The notes below the pieces were generated by a model. That model was not told where the DNA came from and did no database searches. It was given only the letters and a program-made list of their open reading frames with translations. Shown piece after piece: positions 31,771 through 42,570 of a stretch of DNA of 64,000 nt (its first letter is position 1; each line of letters begins with the position of its first letter). Both the position numbers and the translations under genes were made by a program. Location of the stretch: the NCBI RefSeq assembly GCF_907165205.1, contig NC_058189.1, positions 17,978,001 to 18,042,000 of the forward strand, in the 5' to 3' direction. The DNA comes from Coccinella septempunctata (lineage: Eukaryota; Arthropoda; Insecta; Coleoptera; Coccinellidae).

Positions 31771-33866
31771 TGGACTTTACGGATATTAGGAAGAAATCCC
31801 TCAAGATAATCTCGTGGAACATAAACGGGATCAACACTCGGAAAGCCCAAATATAATATCAGAGAAACAACCTGATATTATAGCCCTAAAGGAAACAAGA
31901 ATAAACCGGAAGAGACGACTGAATTTCATGAATTATGAAACTGGTGGAAATGAGAGAATATACCAATTGGGCTAAAAACAGCCATTTAATAAAATCGGAA
32001 ATAACAGAAATTCCAACAATAAGCACTCCAGAGGATCTGGAGCACCAAGCAGTACCAAGTCATCCGCATGGCGATACGCCTGAAGGAGTAAAAGATCTTA
32101 TACGAGAAAATCGAAGACTCAGAAGAACATATCGGATAAATAAAAATGATCTGAATAGATGGAACCTCAACCGCCATAGCCAAGTTCTGAAAAATGCCCT
32201 GAAAGATCTAAGAACAAGCAGATGGAACAATATCAATAACTGAAAATAATTGATCATTCTGCATGGAGAATGCAAAAAGAAAGGAGAGGAGAGAAAACTA
32301 AAATTCCACCCCTACACGGAGAAAGGGGAATGGAGTATACCAATACTGATAAGGCAGATGCTCTGGCGGACTCGATCGAACGAGAATCGAGAATAAATTA
32401 CAGGATAAACGACGATAATGAAGATTCGGAAGAACTGGTTGAAGAAAATGATGAAGAAATGGATGAATAACCAGCGACTGCTGAAATAGACAAACCAACA
32501 TCGCCGAATAAAATCAGGGAAATAATTAGAAGTTTGAAGAAGAGGAAAGCTCCCGGAAGCGATAAAATAACGAATGTTATGTTAACGAAATTACCTAGAA
32601 AAGGTATAGCCGCTCTAACGAATATCGCGAATGGAATTATGAGGACAGAGCACTACCCAGAAAAATGGAAAACAGCGGAAGTCATAGTGTTCAATAAACC
32701 AGTCAAAGAGAAGAAGTTCCCACAAAACTACAGACCGATAAGTCTACCGTCGGCGTTAGGAAAAGTAGTAGAAAGAATTATCGCCACGAGGCTAAATGAG
32801 GAAACCGAAAATCTGAAACTAATACCACCAGAACAGTTCGGATTCAGAAGAGAGCATTCAACAGAGCAACAATTATTAAGGCTCACAGAGTACATAACAG
32901 AGGGATTCCAAAATAAACAAGCTACAGGTCTTGTTTTACTAGACGTCGCCAGAGCTTTCGACAGAGTATGGCATGAAGGATTAATATACAAGATGAGATG
33001 TGCGAGATATTCGATCAAAATATGCAAGTTGATCCGGAATTATCTCAAAAATAGAAGATTTTACGTGAAAGTGGAAGGAGAATGCTCCACAACAAGAGAT
33101 ATAGAGGCCGGAGTACCCCAAGGGTCAGTACTTGGGCCACTTCTGTACAATATATACATTCACGATATTCCGAAGAATCCAAGAACCATGCTAACGGTAT
33201 ATGATGACGACACAGGCATATGATGACGACACAACAACCGAGAAGTAATAGAACGAGTTCTACAAGAAACTCAATGAACAAAAGAGCCAAGCAATATTAC
33301 TACAGAAGAGAAGATTGCGACCCACAACGAATCTAGAAGTAGACGGCGAAGAAATCGACTGGAAAAATGAAGCCAAATATTCAGGAATAACGCTTAACAA
33401 AAGTTAATGGGAAAAGTCATATCAAACAAGCAATCGACAAAACGAAAGCAGCGATGAATAGACTCTACCGTCTAATAGGAAGAAGAAGCCACATGTCGAA
33501 AGAGACATAAGTGAAGATAATCAAAGCCGTTGCTAGGCCTCAACTGACTCATGGATCAGTTGCCTGGAGTTTCGCGGCAAAGAGCCATATCGAAAGAATT
33601 CAGGCCACTGAAAACAAGCTGCTACGATGTGCAATAGATGCACCTTGGTTTATCAGGAATAGACAGATTTATAGGGACCTAAAATGGGAAACCCTCGGAG
33701 AAACCATAACGAATTCATGAACAGAAAAGCGGAGAAATTATTAGAAACAGCGAAAAACCATTCGAATCAAGAACTCAGGAGACTAGTGGACTACGACCCA
33801 GAGGAAGACAAAAGGAGAATGCGAATTTACCGAAGGAGACCAAGAGATCAATTAAGAAGAGATTAA
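31770..33866 (+). pseudogene. Jockey ORF2 (endonuclease remnant and reverse transcriptase), broken
   Basis: The endonuclease begins MDFTDIRKKSLKIISWN but is largely deleted near 31940. The RT is well preserved at 32534-33223: RKAPGSDKI, NYRPISLPS, PPEQFGFRREHST, LDVARAFDRVWH, AGVPQGSVLGPLLY. The catalytic box reads YDDDTGI, so the alanine of ADD is changed and an aspartate-rich stretch has been duplicated. Frame breaks follow at 33225-33510. The C-terminal region (33511-33866) ends in RRPRDQLRRD. Confidence 0.82.
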
Positions 33867-34127
33867 AATAAGAACATAAACTTATTGAAAAATCCAATAA
33901 AGTGTTATCCGTAAGAGGATAAACACATAAATCCCAGCACGGTAGTGTGCGAGAAGAAAACCGACTAAGAGATGAACGGTTTGTAGCCAAATGCCCGGAA
34001 CCAATTCAAGAAGCAGTTAAGGGTTTTTAGTGGGTCTCGATCTCAGGCGAGTGAGAATCCCCACACTTGTTTCCCTCAGGAGAGGGTGGTTCGTCTGATT
34101 TGCAGATTTTTCCGCCTGCTACACCAA

Positions 34128-34320
34128 TCCATCGGAGAAAAAAGCTATGTTGCTCTGATGAGGTCAAGTGAGACCGAAACCATGGTCAGCATCTGCTTTT
34201 CTTCGATGGGGCGTCCTCCATTTGGGGCCTTGACGATGGCAAATTGGCTAGTTCAATTCAGATCGTAACACTTGTTGATGTACTAATATCAGCGGGTGGT
34301 ATGCATCCGAATTGATCCTC
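34128..34320 (+). mobile_element. Right part of hammerhead element split by a Jockey
   Basis: It matches the outer arm of the palindromic element: hammerhead, then CCATTTGGGGCCTTGACGAT, GGCAAATTGGCTAGTTCAA and GGTGGTATGCATC. It begins with the target-site duplication TCCATC. Confidence 0.75.
34129..34209 (+). ncRNA. Hammerhead ribozyme (type I, short stem III)
   Basis: Core CTGATGA is at 34155-34161. Stem II GGTC (34162-34165) pairs with GACC (34172-34175), a compensatory change from GGCC/GGCC in the copies at 11.6 and 12.0 kb. GAAA is at 34176-34179. Stem III is ACC/GGT. Predicted cleavage is after C34187. Outer stem I CCATCG (34129-34134) pairs with CGATGG (34204-34209), again different bases but still paired. 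Confidence 0.88.
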
Positions 34321-34589
34321 TTTCAGCCTTGATGTATATAAAATAATAGTACTCTCCCCAAGACTAAAAACTCGACCTTTTTGCACTAAATTCATATATG
34401 ACTTTTTGACCTATTCCCGAATAGGTTTACGTCGCTGAATTCCAATAGTCCAACAAAACTCGAATCTGGGAAACGTTTCTTGATACGACTATTTTGTTTA
34501 ATATTTACATGTTATTATTTCTGTTATTGAAAGGTGGCTGTTTTTTTTTACTATATCTTGAAAATGGAAAAGCTTAAAGATATCCTCGA
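34321..34589. other. Unassigned AT-rich sequence
   Basis: No feature was recognised. It probably belongs to the 5' part of the LINE whose ORF1 follows. Confidence 0.3.
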
Positions 34590-35205
34590 TTGGTAAAAAT
34601 GGCCGCTAATGATAATGACGTTGTACAGATCGCTCCGGTAAAACCATGTAAAAAATGCAACAATATCCCTGTAAAGGGGTTGAAGTGTGTGAAATGTGGT
34701 TCTTTGACTCACCCTAGATGTGCTAAATATATAAAATCCATCACATGGTACAAGGATGACATGATAATTTGTTGTAATACACAGTCGGACGGAACAGACT
34801 CTCCGCTGACGTTTCGTTTGACAGTGTTAGAAATGTTATTATAAATGAGGATGACTTAACAATTCAAGAGAATATTTCATCAGGTGAGCTAGACTACCTC
34901 AGAGCACTATTACAACAGAAGAACGAAACTATTGAGTTCATGCGAGAATTAATCACCTCTTTGAAAATCCAAATCGACTTACTAAATAAAACAAGTAAAA
35001 AAAAAACGTGGATGTCAATAATGAAACAGTACCGTAAGTACCATCTGTGGGAGATCCAATAAAAGAATCAAATATGTTGAATAAAACAAAACTACATACG
35101 GAGGATGCAAAGAAGAAGAAATCCTCAACGCGGTCTGCTACAGCGTCAATGAAAAGGGACACTGTAACACTTAACCAAAATACAGAAAATAAGCAAGAGA
35201 TAACA
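34590..35205 (+). pseudogene. LINE ORF1 with PHD/C1-like zinc finger and coiled coil (frameshifted)
   Basis: An ATG at 34590 opens a frame with a cysteine-rich finger: PCKKCNNIPVKGLKCVKCGS, then THPRCAKYI and MIICCN. This is a PHD/C1-type pattern seen in ORF1 of several LINE clades. After a frameshift near 34830 a coiled coil follows (ELDYLRALLQQKNETIEFMRE). The sequence is then interrupted by an AAT tract and an R4/Dong-like 3' fragment at 35206. No ORF2 follows. Confidence 0.6.
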
Positions 35206-35231
35206 TTTAATAATAATAATAATAATAATAA
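35206..35231. repeat. AAT/TAA microsatellite
   Basis: About eight TAA units directly precede an R4/Dong-like 3' fragment. Confidence 0.9.
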
Positions 35232-35748
35232 ACATGATGAGGACAGAGCACTATTCATCGACGTGGCAATTTCAAATAATACCAATCTTCTAGATAGGCA
35301 CACTGAAAAAATTTCAAAATACAGAGATCTCGAGGAACAGACCAGAAGACAGTGGAAGCTGAAAGATATCAAGACCATCCCTATTGTCATTTCATCTACA
35401 AGCCTGATACCGAAGAAACTACTGGAGAACTTGAGGAAACTTCAGTTGGACGAAAATATCTATAGAGTCATGCAGAAGGCGGTACTGCTCGGAACGGCGA
35501 GAACTGTACGCAAGTAGGTACATGGGGAATGCAGAGGAACACCGTCTGCTCCGACAGGAAGTGCGGGTGGAGCAGGAATCCAACCTACAGCAGGGAGGCG
35601 AGGAGCGACCCGGACCCGACCACCATCACGAGCCCGAAAACCTGGAAAGGGCTCCAACAGAGCTTAATCCTTTTGATATCTGAGATATCTGGGATAAGTG
35701 AATTTTCCTCTGGAGAGGAGTGTGAAAGCCGCAAGGCTAAAGTCATAA
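35232..35748 (+). mobile_element. R4/Dong-like element, 5'-truncated 3' fragment
   Basis: It matches 39495-39996: GAGGACAGAGCACTATTCATCG and RALFIDVAISNNTNLLDRH coding, the segment with LLGTARTVRK, and the 3' end GGCTAAAGTCATA. It is joined on the 5' side to a TAA tract. Confidence 0.85.
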
Positions 35749-36164
35749 CAAATTAATTCAGATGCATAACATCCGCAGATAATTAAATCAACGAATGTTA
35801 CGATCTAAATCGAACTAACAAACTACCATCGCTCGAAGTATTACCAGAAATTTCAGAGAGTTAGGAAATTGAATTGGGTTTGTTCCCGGTTCTCTGTCAG
35901 ATGTCGGTACGATGTATTTATACATCATACCCGCTACTGATATGGAATAAAAGGAGCCGGCAATTCATAGCATTTCGTTGACGAATGAGTTTTGTTGCTC
36001 TGACGAGGTCAAATAAGACCGAAACCATGGTCAGCATCTACTCTTTGTCGACGAAATGAAATTTCTGGTAATACTTCGAGCGACGGTAGTTTGTTAGTTC
36101 GATTTAGATCGTAACATTCGTTGATTTAATTATCTGCGGATGTTATGCATCTGAATTAATTTGT
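35747..36164. mobile_element. Foldback element carrying one hammerhead ribozyme
   Basis: The outer arms 35747-35853 and 36050-36164 are near-perfect reverse complements (ends ACAAATTAATTCAGATGCAT and ATGCATCTGAATTAATTTGT). The right side contains a full hammerhead; the left arm lacks it. The interior includes a short palindrome, GATGTATTTATACATC. It sits exactly at the 3' end of an R4/Dong-like fragment. Confidence 0.78.
35971..36058 (+). ncRNA. Hammerhead ribozyme (type I, short stem III)
   Basis: The core is CTGACGA (36000-36006); position 7 is free to vary in hammerheads. Stem II is GGTC (36007-36010) with GACC (36017-36020). GAAA is at 36021-36024. Stem III is ACC/GGT. Predicted cleavage is after C36032. 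The outer stem I is a 12-base helix: CATTTCGTTGAC (35971-35982) with GTCGACGAAATG (36047-36058), including one G-U pair. Confidence 0.88.
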
Positions 36165-36207
36165 TTATTATTTACCTGCCTTACTGTTGAAGACGTGATC
36201 CATTTCT

Positions 36208-36230
36208 TAATAATAATAATAATAATAATT
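36208..36230. repeat. TAA microsatellite at the 5' end of an R4/Dong-like element
   Basis: About seven TAA units end exactly where the element sequence AATGTCTGGCC begins. Confidence 0.9.
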
Positions 36231-39200
36231 AATGTCTGGCCTGCCTGGCAGCTATCTGGTAGATGGCCTACCGGGTAGCCATCGTAACGCCTCGGAAACA
36301 AGTCGTTGCCTGGGGATCGTCTGGAGCCGGCGCTGGACATGACAGCATGCGGGACGTCGGTGGCAGGATGTTGAGAAAGCGGGCTCCTGCTGCAAAAGAA
36401 GCTACAGCTCCAAAGCAACAACAGCAACCAACGAGTCCAATTCAATTGCCGACTTGAACCGCTGGTGCTGCGCAGAATATTCAGCCAGTGCTCACCCAAG
36501 CGGGGTTAGTTAGGAAGCGCATGAAGTGGACAACGTCCATGAATGAAACTATTGTGCGCATACATAACTACATCACGGGACTAGGGCCAAACCTACCCAA
36601 ATCTCAGTGTCACTGAATAACGGGTGGCGAACCAGTACCGCGTAATTCTGAGAAATGAACTAATACCAATGGCCCGATTCGACGCAATTAAACAAGAACT
36701 TCAGCGTCTGCTAGCAATAGAGAGCAACACCAACACCTCTGATGAAATCCACATGCCTGAGCAACAACAGCCGAAAGAAATTGACGCTGAAAGTCCATCT
36801 TGCAACCCAAGTGAGCCGGAATACCAGGACGATAGGGAAGAGCTCCACCGACAAGTTGACTCTGAGATGAGGAGATAGTTTGCCGAACTGGAAGGAACAG
36901 ATCCTCTTCATCGAATAGCACCTCCCCGACTCAATACATCCAAGAAACTGTCACTCATATTCGACATCTTGAATAAGGACGTTTTACCTAAGTACCTACA
37001 GCACGGAACTTCATTGGAATATCTGCATCTAGTTTTTTACTGTGCAGCGCTAACAACAGCGAAAACCATAGCGACAAAAATTCGCCGAACGAACAATGAT
37101 CACACTCGTCAGCATGGCAGAAACGTCTTCAACAAAAAACAGAAAGGCTTAGAAGAGACATTGGACGACTGACGGAGTACTTGAACGGGAATCAAGGAAG
37201 AAAGGTTGTGAAAGCTGCCAAAGAGATCATGGATAGAAACAGGACACACACAGAACGGGAGACAGAGAATGCTACAGCTCAACATTGCCTCGACACTCTA
37301 AAGCAAAAATTAAGTATGTATGCAGAACGTCTGAGGAGATATAAAAGCAATTATAGCCGGAAAAGAGACAATAATTCATTCGAAAAGTCGGAAGAAACTT
37401 TCTGCCGGTCACTCACATCGTCTGATGGAGAAAATGGAAAGTTACCACCAAAGGAAGCCAATGAACAATTCTGCACCGAACAATTATCAACGAAAACTCA
37501 GTTCAACGGAGATACCAGATGGATTGCAGATGAAAAATCTGAAGCAATAAAATATGAGCCGATGCAGCATGATATGATCACAATTGAAGAAGTAAAATCA
37601 GATATCAGAGGACTAAACAACTGGAAAGCACCTGGGCCTGATGGATTACAGAACTTCTGGATCAAGAAACTTTGGCTCATGCATGACAAATTGACCTCCG
37701 CAATAAATGATGTCATTGAAAATCCTGAAAGAATGCCATTATTCCTTTCACATGGCACAACATACCTGTTACCTAAAGACCAAAGGAATACAGAAGACCC
37801 ATCCAAGTACCGACCAATCACATGTCTTCCAACGATGTACAAATTAATCACATCGTGCATTTCAAACCGAATTCACAATCATTGCGAAAGGAATAACATC
37901 ATCGCCATGCAACAGAAAGGATGCACCAAAGACAGCCGACGATGCAAAGAACAACAAATAATGGATTCAGTTATTTGCAATCAAGCGTTCTCCAAGCGAA
38001 GGAATCTTTACGCTGCGTACATAGACTACAAAAAAGCATTCGATTCTATACCTCACGAATGGCTCTTGATGATCTTGAAGATTCACAAAGTGGATCCCAA
38101 TATTGAAGAGTTCCTGAAAAACGCCATGTCAACCTGGCGTTTTAGTCTTCAAATGAAAGCAGCAGGTTGCTCCATTACAACAGGACCTATTCCAATAAGA
38201 CGCGGAAATTTCCAGAGAGACTCGCTGAGCCCTCTGTGCTCTGTGGTTCTGCATGGCCCTGAATCCCTTGTCTCATAGATTGAATTCTACGGACTGCGGA
38301 TTTTCCATCAAGAGCGGCAGTAGAACTATGATGAAACTGAATCATCTCCTTTACATGGATGATTTGAAACTCTTCGCATCTACCGAAAAACAAATGCAAC
38401 TGATGCTGAAAATGGTGGAAGGATTCTCGAAAGACATCAAAATGAAGTTTGGACTAGAAAAATGTCGAATGCTAAACATAACGAGAGGCAAAATAGAAGA
38501 TGGTACGTTCAAACTAAAGGAAGGTGCAGAAATTGAAGCATTAAAGAAAGGAGACACATACAAGTATCTAGGCATAAAACAGGCAAGAAAAATCAATCAG
38601 ACCCAGATGAAGAAAGAATTAACGGAGGAGTTCACCCGAAGATTGAGAAGGATAATGAGAACTGGCCTTAACAGCAAGAATCTGATAAAAGCGATTAACA
38701 CCTACGCTTGCTCGGCGCTGAGCTATTCATTTGGTATCATCTCTTGGACGACCACCGATTTTTCTCTACAGAGAAAAATAAGGACGATGCTGACTAAACA
38801 CAATAAACACCCAAAAAGCTCAACAGAACGGGCAGAGCTGTCACGACATCTTGGGGGTAGAGGAATTGTTGATTTGTCCAACTGTATGGCCCAGGAAATT
38901 GAAGGAACTTGTGTTGCTGATAGTTGTACACCGTTAAAGCTACAACAGGATCAGTTGGAAACCGTCGAACACTCTGCAGAAAGTAAAATGCAGAAACTGA
39001 TTGGCAAACCTTTGCATGGAAGGCACCAGAACGAGGTCAACCATGATTACGTCGACATATCTGCGTCGAACTACTGGTTGACTTCCGGAAGGTTGTTTCC
39101 TGAGATAAAGGGCTTCATGCTCTCCATCCAGTATCAGGTGATTCCAACAAGAAATTACATGAAGTATATCGCCAAGGATGCCCAATGGCGGACGATAGCT

Positions 39201-39999
39201 GTCGTTATGGCTGTGCGACACATGAAACTATCCAGCACATCACCGGGGGATGTCAGAAGTTCGCGGGCACGGAGTACAGAAATAGACATGATGCTGTTGC
39301 CAAGATTCTTCACCAAGAATTGACACTAAAACACCAACTTCTAACTTCGAAAAAGGTTCCTTATTACAATTACCATCCGGATGCTGTGTTGGAAAATGAA
39401 CATCACAAGCTCTACTGGGATCGCACGGTTCTCACAGACCGGAAAATAACCAACAATAGACCAGACCTCATATTGCTCATATTGCTCAATAAGGATGAGG
39501 ACAGAGCACTATTCATCGACGTGGCAATTCCAAATAATACCAACCTTCTAGATAGGCTACATTTCGAAATACAGAGATCTCGAGGAACAAACCAGAAGAC
39601 AGTGGAAGCTGAAAGATATCAAGACCATCCCTATTGTCATTTCATCTACAGGCCTGATACGGAAGAAACTACTAGAGAACTTGAGGAAACTTCAGTGGGA
39701 CTAAAATATTTATAAAGTCATGCAGAAGGCGGTACTGCTCGGAACGGCGAGAACTGTACGCAAGTACATGGGGAATGCAGAGGAACACCGTCTGCTCCGA
39801 CAGGAAGTGCGGGTGGAGCAGGAATCCAATCTACAGCAGGGAGCCGAGGAGCGACCCAGACCCGACCACCACCACGAGCCCGAAAACCTGGAAAGGTCTC
39901 CAACAGAGCTTAATCCTTTTGATATTAATATCTGAGATATCTGGGATAAGTGAATTTTCTTCTGGAGAGGAGTGTGAAATCCGCAAGGCTAAAGTCATA
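36231..39999 (+). mobile_element. R4/Dong-like non-LTR retrotransposon (best-preserved copy)
   Basis: It runs from AATGTCTGGCCTGCCTGGCA, directly after a TAA tract, to the 3' end GGCTAAAGTCATATTTATTC. It encodes one long polyprotein with RT and a C-terminal restriction-like endonuclease, the architecture of the R2/R4 branch of LINEs. Dong-type elements are known to insert into TAA repeats. All four copies in this window lie beside TAA/ATT tracts or AT-rich TAA-like sequence. Confidence 0.8.
36263..39735 (+). pseudogene. R4/Dong-like polyprotein (RT, CCHC, restriction-like endonuclease), frameshifted
   Basis: The N-terminal region (36263-37172) is glutamine-rich and has no clear finger. The RT region (37181-38278) has NNWKAPGPDGLQNFW, YRPITCLPTMYK and YIDYKKAFDSIPHEWLL. 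It shifts frame at about 38255 and continues with LLYMDDLKLFAST, the catalytic YMDD, then KYLGIKQARK. The C-terminal frame (39185-39715) holds CRYGC-x7-H-x4-C (a CX3CX7HX4C finger) and the endonuclease-like LYWDRTVLTDRK, RPDLILL and ALFIDVAIPNN (PD...D). These are the marks of R2-group elements. The frameshifts make it inactive. Confidence 0.82.
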
Positions 40000-40059
40000 T
40001 TTATTCATGCTAGTACATTCTGAAAATGTTTGCATACGTCAACGACGGAAAAAAAATTT

Positions 40060-40720
40060 TAAACATTCATGAAATATCAACAAAATCATCACAGAAAAAT
40101 TCCTCCAAAGTAAAGAAACATTTACTCAATAAATATTTCTTCAAACATAGCTTGAACTGCTTTGCAGGCATCGCCCTCACCGTGGTCGGCAGCTTATTGA
40201 AAAACTTGTAATTTATAAAGAAGATGTTCTCTGGAGACACAATCAAAAGCTCTACTTAAGTCACAGAAGAGTCCAGCTATGTACGAACTCTGACTATAAG
40301 CCTCATTTATTACTTTCATGAGCTCTATGATGGCAGCAGCCGTGGAGAGGCCACTTCTGAACCCGAATTGAGAGCTGCTAAAAAGGCCGTTGTTTTCAAA
40401 ATAGGAGGTTAACTGCAGCTTGATAACACTCTCAAAGATTTTCGCGAATATAGGTATAATTGATATCGGCATATAGTTGCTGAACCCTTTTTATGAACAG
40501 GGACAACTCTTGCTACCTTAAGTATTTTCGGGAAGATGTTATCTTTTAAACACAAATTTATTAATTTCGTGAGCGGACCAATTATTTCATTCATCAAACT
40601 CTTGATTATCTTGTTATTTAATCTATAGATGTCGATACTACTCTTATTCTTAAGTTTCATAATGGTATCCCTCACCAAAGCCTCAGATACAAAAAAGAAA
40701 CTGAATTGAATATTTTCTAA
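40060..40720 (-). pseudogene. Internally deleted LINE: RT start joined to C-terminus
   Basis: The minus strand encodes an RT N-terminal block (KIIKSLMNEIIGPLTKLINL, VARVVPVHKKG), then SSQFGFRSGLSTAAAI and CDLSRAFDCVSREHLLYKL. Near 40213 it jumps to a C-terminal segment (NKLPTTVRAMPAKQFKLCLK, KKYLLSKCFF). Most of the catalytic RT is deleted. It lies tail-to-tail between the R4/Dong-like element and another LINE. Confidence 0.7.
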
Positions 40721-40729
40721 TTTGGGTGC

Positions 40730-41260
40730 ATGAAGACGATGTCAAAAACGAATCCGAATGAAAACAATAGTAAACATGGCGAAATTTCTTTGACTAATGG
40801 CAACAACGTTTGTTTCGAAAAGAATATCAGTGAAAACAAGATCAATTCAGTGTCTTCTGATAGGAATGATTGGCATACACAAGGAAGTCGAAATCGAAGA
40901 CCAAAGCCCATAACTGGAACCTCCACGGCGAGCAGCAAGCTAAAAGTAGCCCCTCAAAAGGTATCTTTATTTATATCCAGACTTACCCTGACCACAACTA
41001 CTAGTGATATACTGGATCATCTGGATAACTTCATATCTGGTCCAAAACCGACAAGGTTTCCTGAAGAATATTCCTCATTCATGGTTGAAATTAACGAGAG
41101 TCAATTTGAACCAATAAAAATCCTGATCATTGGCCTAAGGGTACAATCTTGTCAAAGTTTTTCCGATAGCTCCAGAGGACAAACGCGAAACATTGACGTG
41201 GACATCATTTCCAAACACAAACGTTCAGAAAACTGTCTCAGGGAATTTTCTATCACTTAA
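40730..41260 (+). pseudogene. LINE ORF1
   Basis: A 176-residue frame with a polar N-terminus and a C-terminal folded domain (KVSLFISRLTLTTTTSDILDHL, then SSFMVEI). It is similar in type to RRM-like LINE ORF1 domains. The frame is lost near 41190, and the endonuclease begins in another frame. Confidence 0.55.
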
Positions 41261-41499
41261 CTGCCAGGGTCTGCCGGGAAAAACGGATTTGATGTGTTGC
41301 GATCTTCTAGCAAAAAATAAATTTGATGTTGTGTGTGCTACAGAAACATGGTGTTCAGATGCGAGTATTTCTAGTGTAAAATTCCTTGGATTTTACAGGT
41401 CATCGAGTTTTTGCCGTTCTAAATTCAAACACGGAGGTGTGGCAATTTGGTGTCGTGATCATCTAAAATCAACTGAAGTTAATCTATCTCTTAGAACAT

Positions 41500-42125
41500 A
41501 GAATATCAGGAAGGAGCTTTTTCGAATAAATGTGACGGGAATTGTGCGACGGAAACGGCCATATTGGTCTTCCAAGTTCTAATTTGAAAAGTGGCAGACT
41601 TGGAAGTCAAATGATTCTGTTATCTGTGGCCAAATGGACAAAGTGATGATTTAACTTAATTTTGGTGATTTGGATTCTTGAAATTTGCTGGAAATAAGGA
41701 TTTTGGATATTTAAGCGCGAATAATTCATAGGTAGGTGATTTTTTAAGCTGAATATCAGGTATTAATTTATTATGAGTTTCTGAATTTCATGACATAACA
41801 AGGTTATCCCATGACAATAACACTCCATGGGCGTAGGTGATGTTAAGTCATAGACCTTAATACCACTAAGTATATAGCCAACCAGTGTTAGGCGGGGTGA
41901 ATTGATTTTCAATTTGAACGAGCGTGAAAAAGCTTCTGACTTTACGTCAGTGCTTTCCTAAATTTTTTGATTAATCAGAATCAACTGACTATTGAAGTAA
42001 GTTTTTTGGAAACTTCATTGTCCTACGCCTCTGTTGAAACGGAAATATATGTCGGCCATATTTCTCCTCTATTCCGGTCAAATTGAAATGAGCAATATGC
42101 TCCTTCCTGTTATTCTATATTCTAA
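41500..42125. repeat. Foldback-like insertion in the LINE endonuclease
   Basis: The left segment (ACATAGAATATCAGGAAGGAGC; GGAAACGGCCATATTGG; 41500-41590) is mirrored at 42030-42125 (GCTCCTTCCTGTTATTCTAT; CGGCCATATTTCTCC). The interior has no coding capacity. Confidence 0.55.
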
Positions 42126-42274
42126 GATCTATCTGATTTCATTGTCGAGAAGGAATTCGAAGTGTGTGCCTCTCTTATCAAATCATCATCATCAAGTCTT
42201 GAAATAAGTTTGGATGAAGGCTTTATTATTCGCCTTTTTTCTCGTTTTCTGCTCTGTTTCTTTGTTTCAGATAT

Positions 42275-42455
42275 TATTTCGAAATGGAAAGAGGATGAAG
42301 AAATTTTTATGTCAATGGAAAGGAAGCCCTTCAGTATTTAAAGCTTATTCTGTAAACAAATTTGTCATCACTACACTTCTCACGGGGAGACAGGGTTTTT
42401 TTACTGAGGTTTTTCCCTAAGCTCTTGTATCATACTCTAAATTGTATGGTAACCC
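42275..42455. repeat. Repeat shared with 6506-6670
   Basis: The words GGAAAGGAAGCCCTTCAGTA, AAGCTTATTCTGTAAACAAA and GGGGAGACAGGGTTTTTTTA occur in the same order at both places. Confidence 0.75.
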
Positions 42456-42532
42456 GTTACACTAACCTTTGCTAAAACTCACACATATGCTATATTGTTT
42501 GATAATTAAAAATGTATTGCTGACATTCAAAA

Positions 42533-42536
<4 letters not shown>

Positions 42537-42568
<32 letters not shown>
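42537..42568. repeat. AT dinucleotide microsatellite
   Basis: About 15 AT units. Confidence 0.9.

Positions 42569-42570
<2 letters not shown>

Larger units (their letters stand above)
29994..34127 (+). mobile_element. Jockey-clade LINE, 5' UTR to 3' end, degenerate
   Basis: Flanked by TCCATC at 29988-29993 and 34128-34133. It has a 5' UTR (GTCGAGTGAGATCTTGAC onward), ORF1 and ORF2, and a 3' UTR ending GCCTGCTACACCAA, the same 3' end as the other Jockey copies but with almost no poly(A). It is inserted into a hammerhead element. Confidence 0.83.

Noticed and set aside
35206..35748. Fusion gene joining the PHD-type ORF1 to an R4/Dong-like C-terminus
   Set aside because: The continuous frame crosses a TAA microsatellite and a transposon junction; it is a chance read-through.
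42537..42568. CRISPR-like or functional repeat array
   Set aside because: It is a plain AT microsatellite; no spacer structure exists anywhere in the window.
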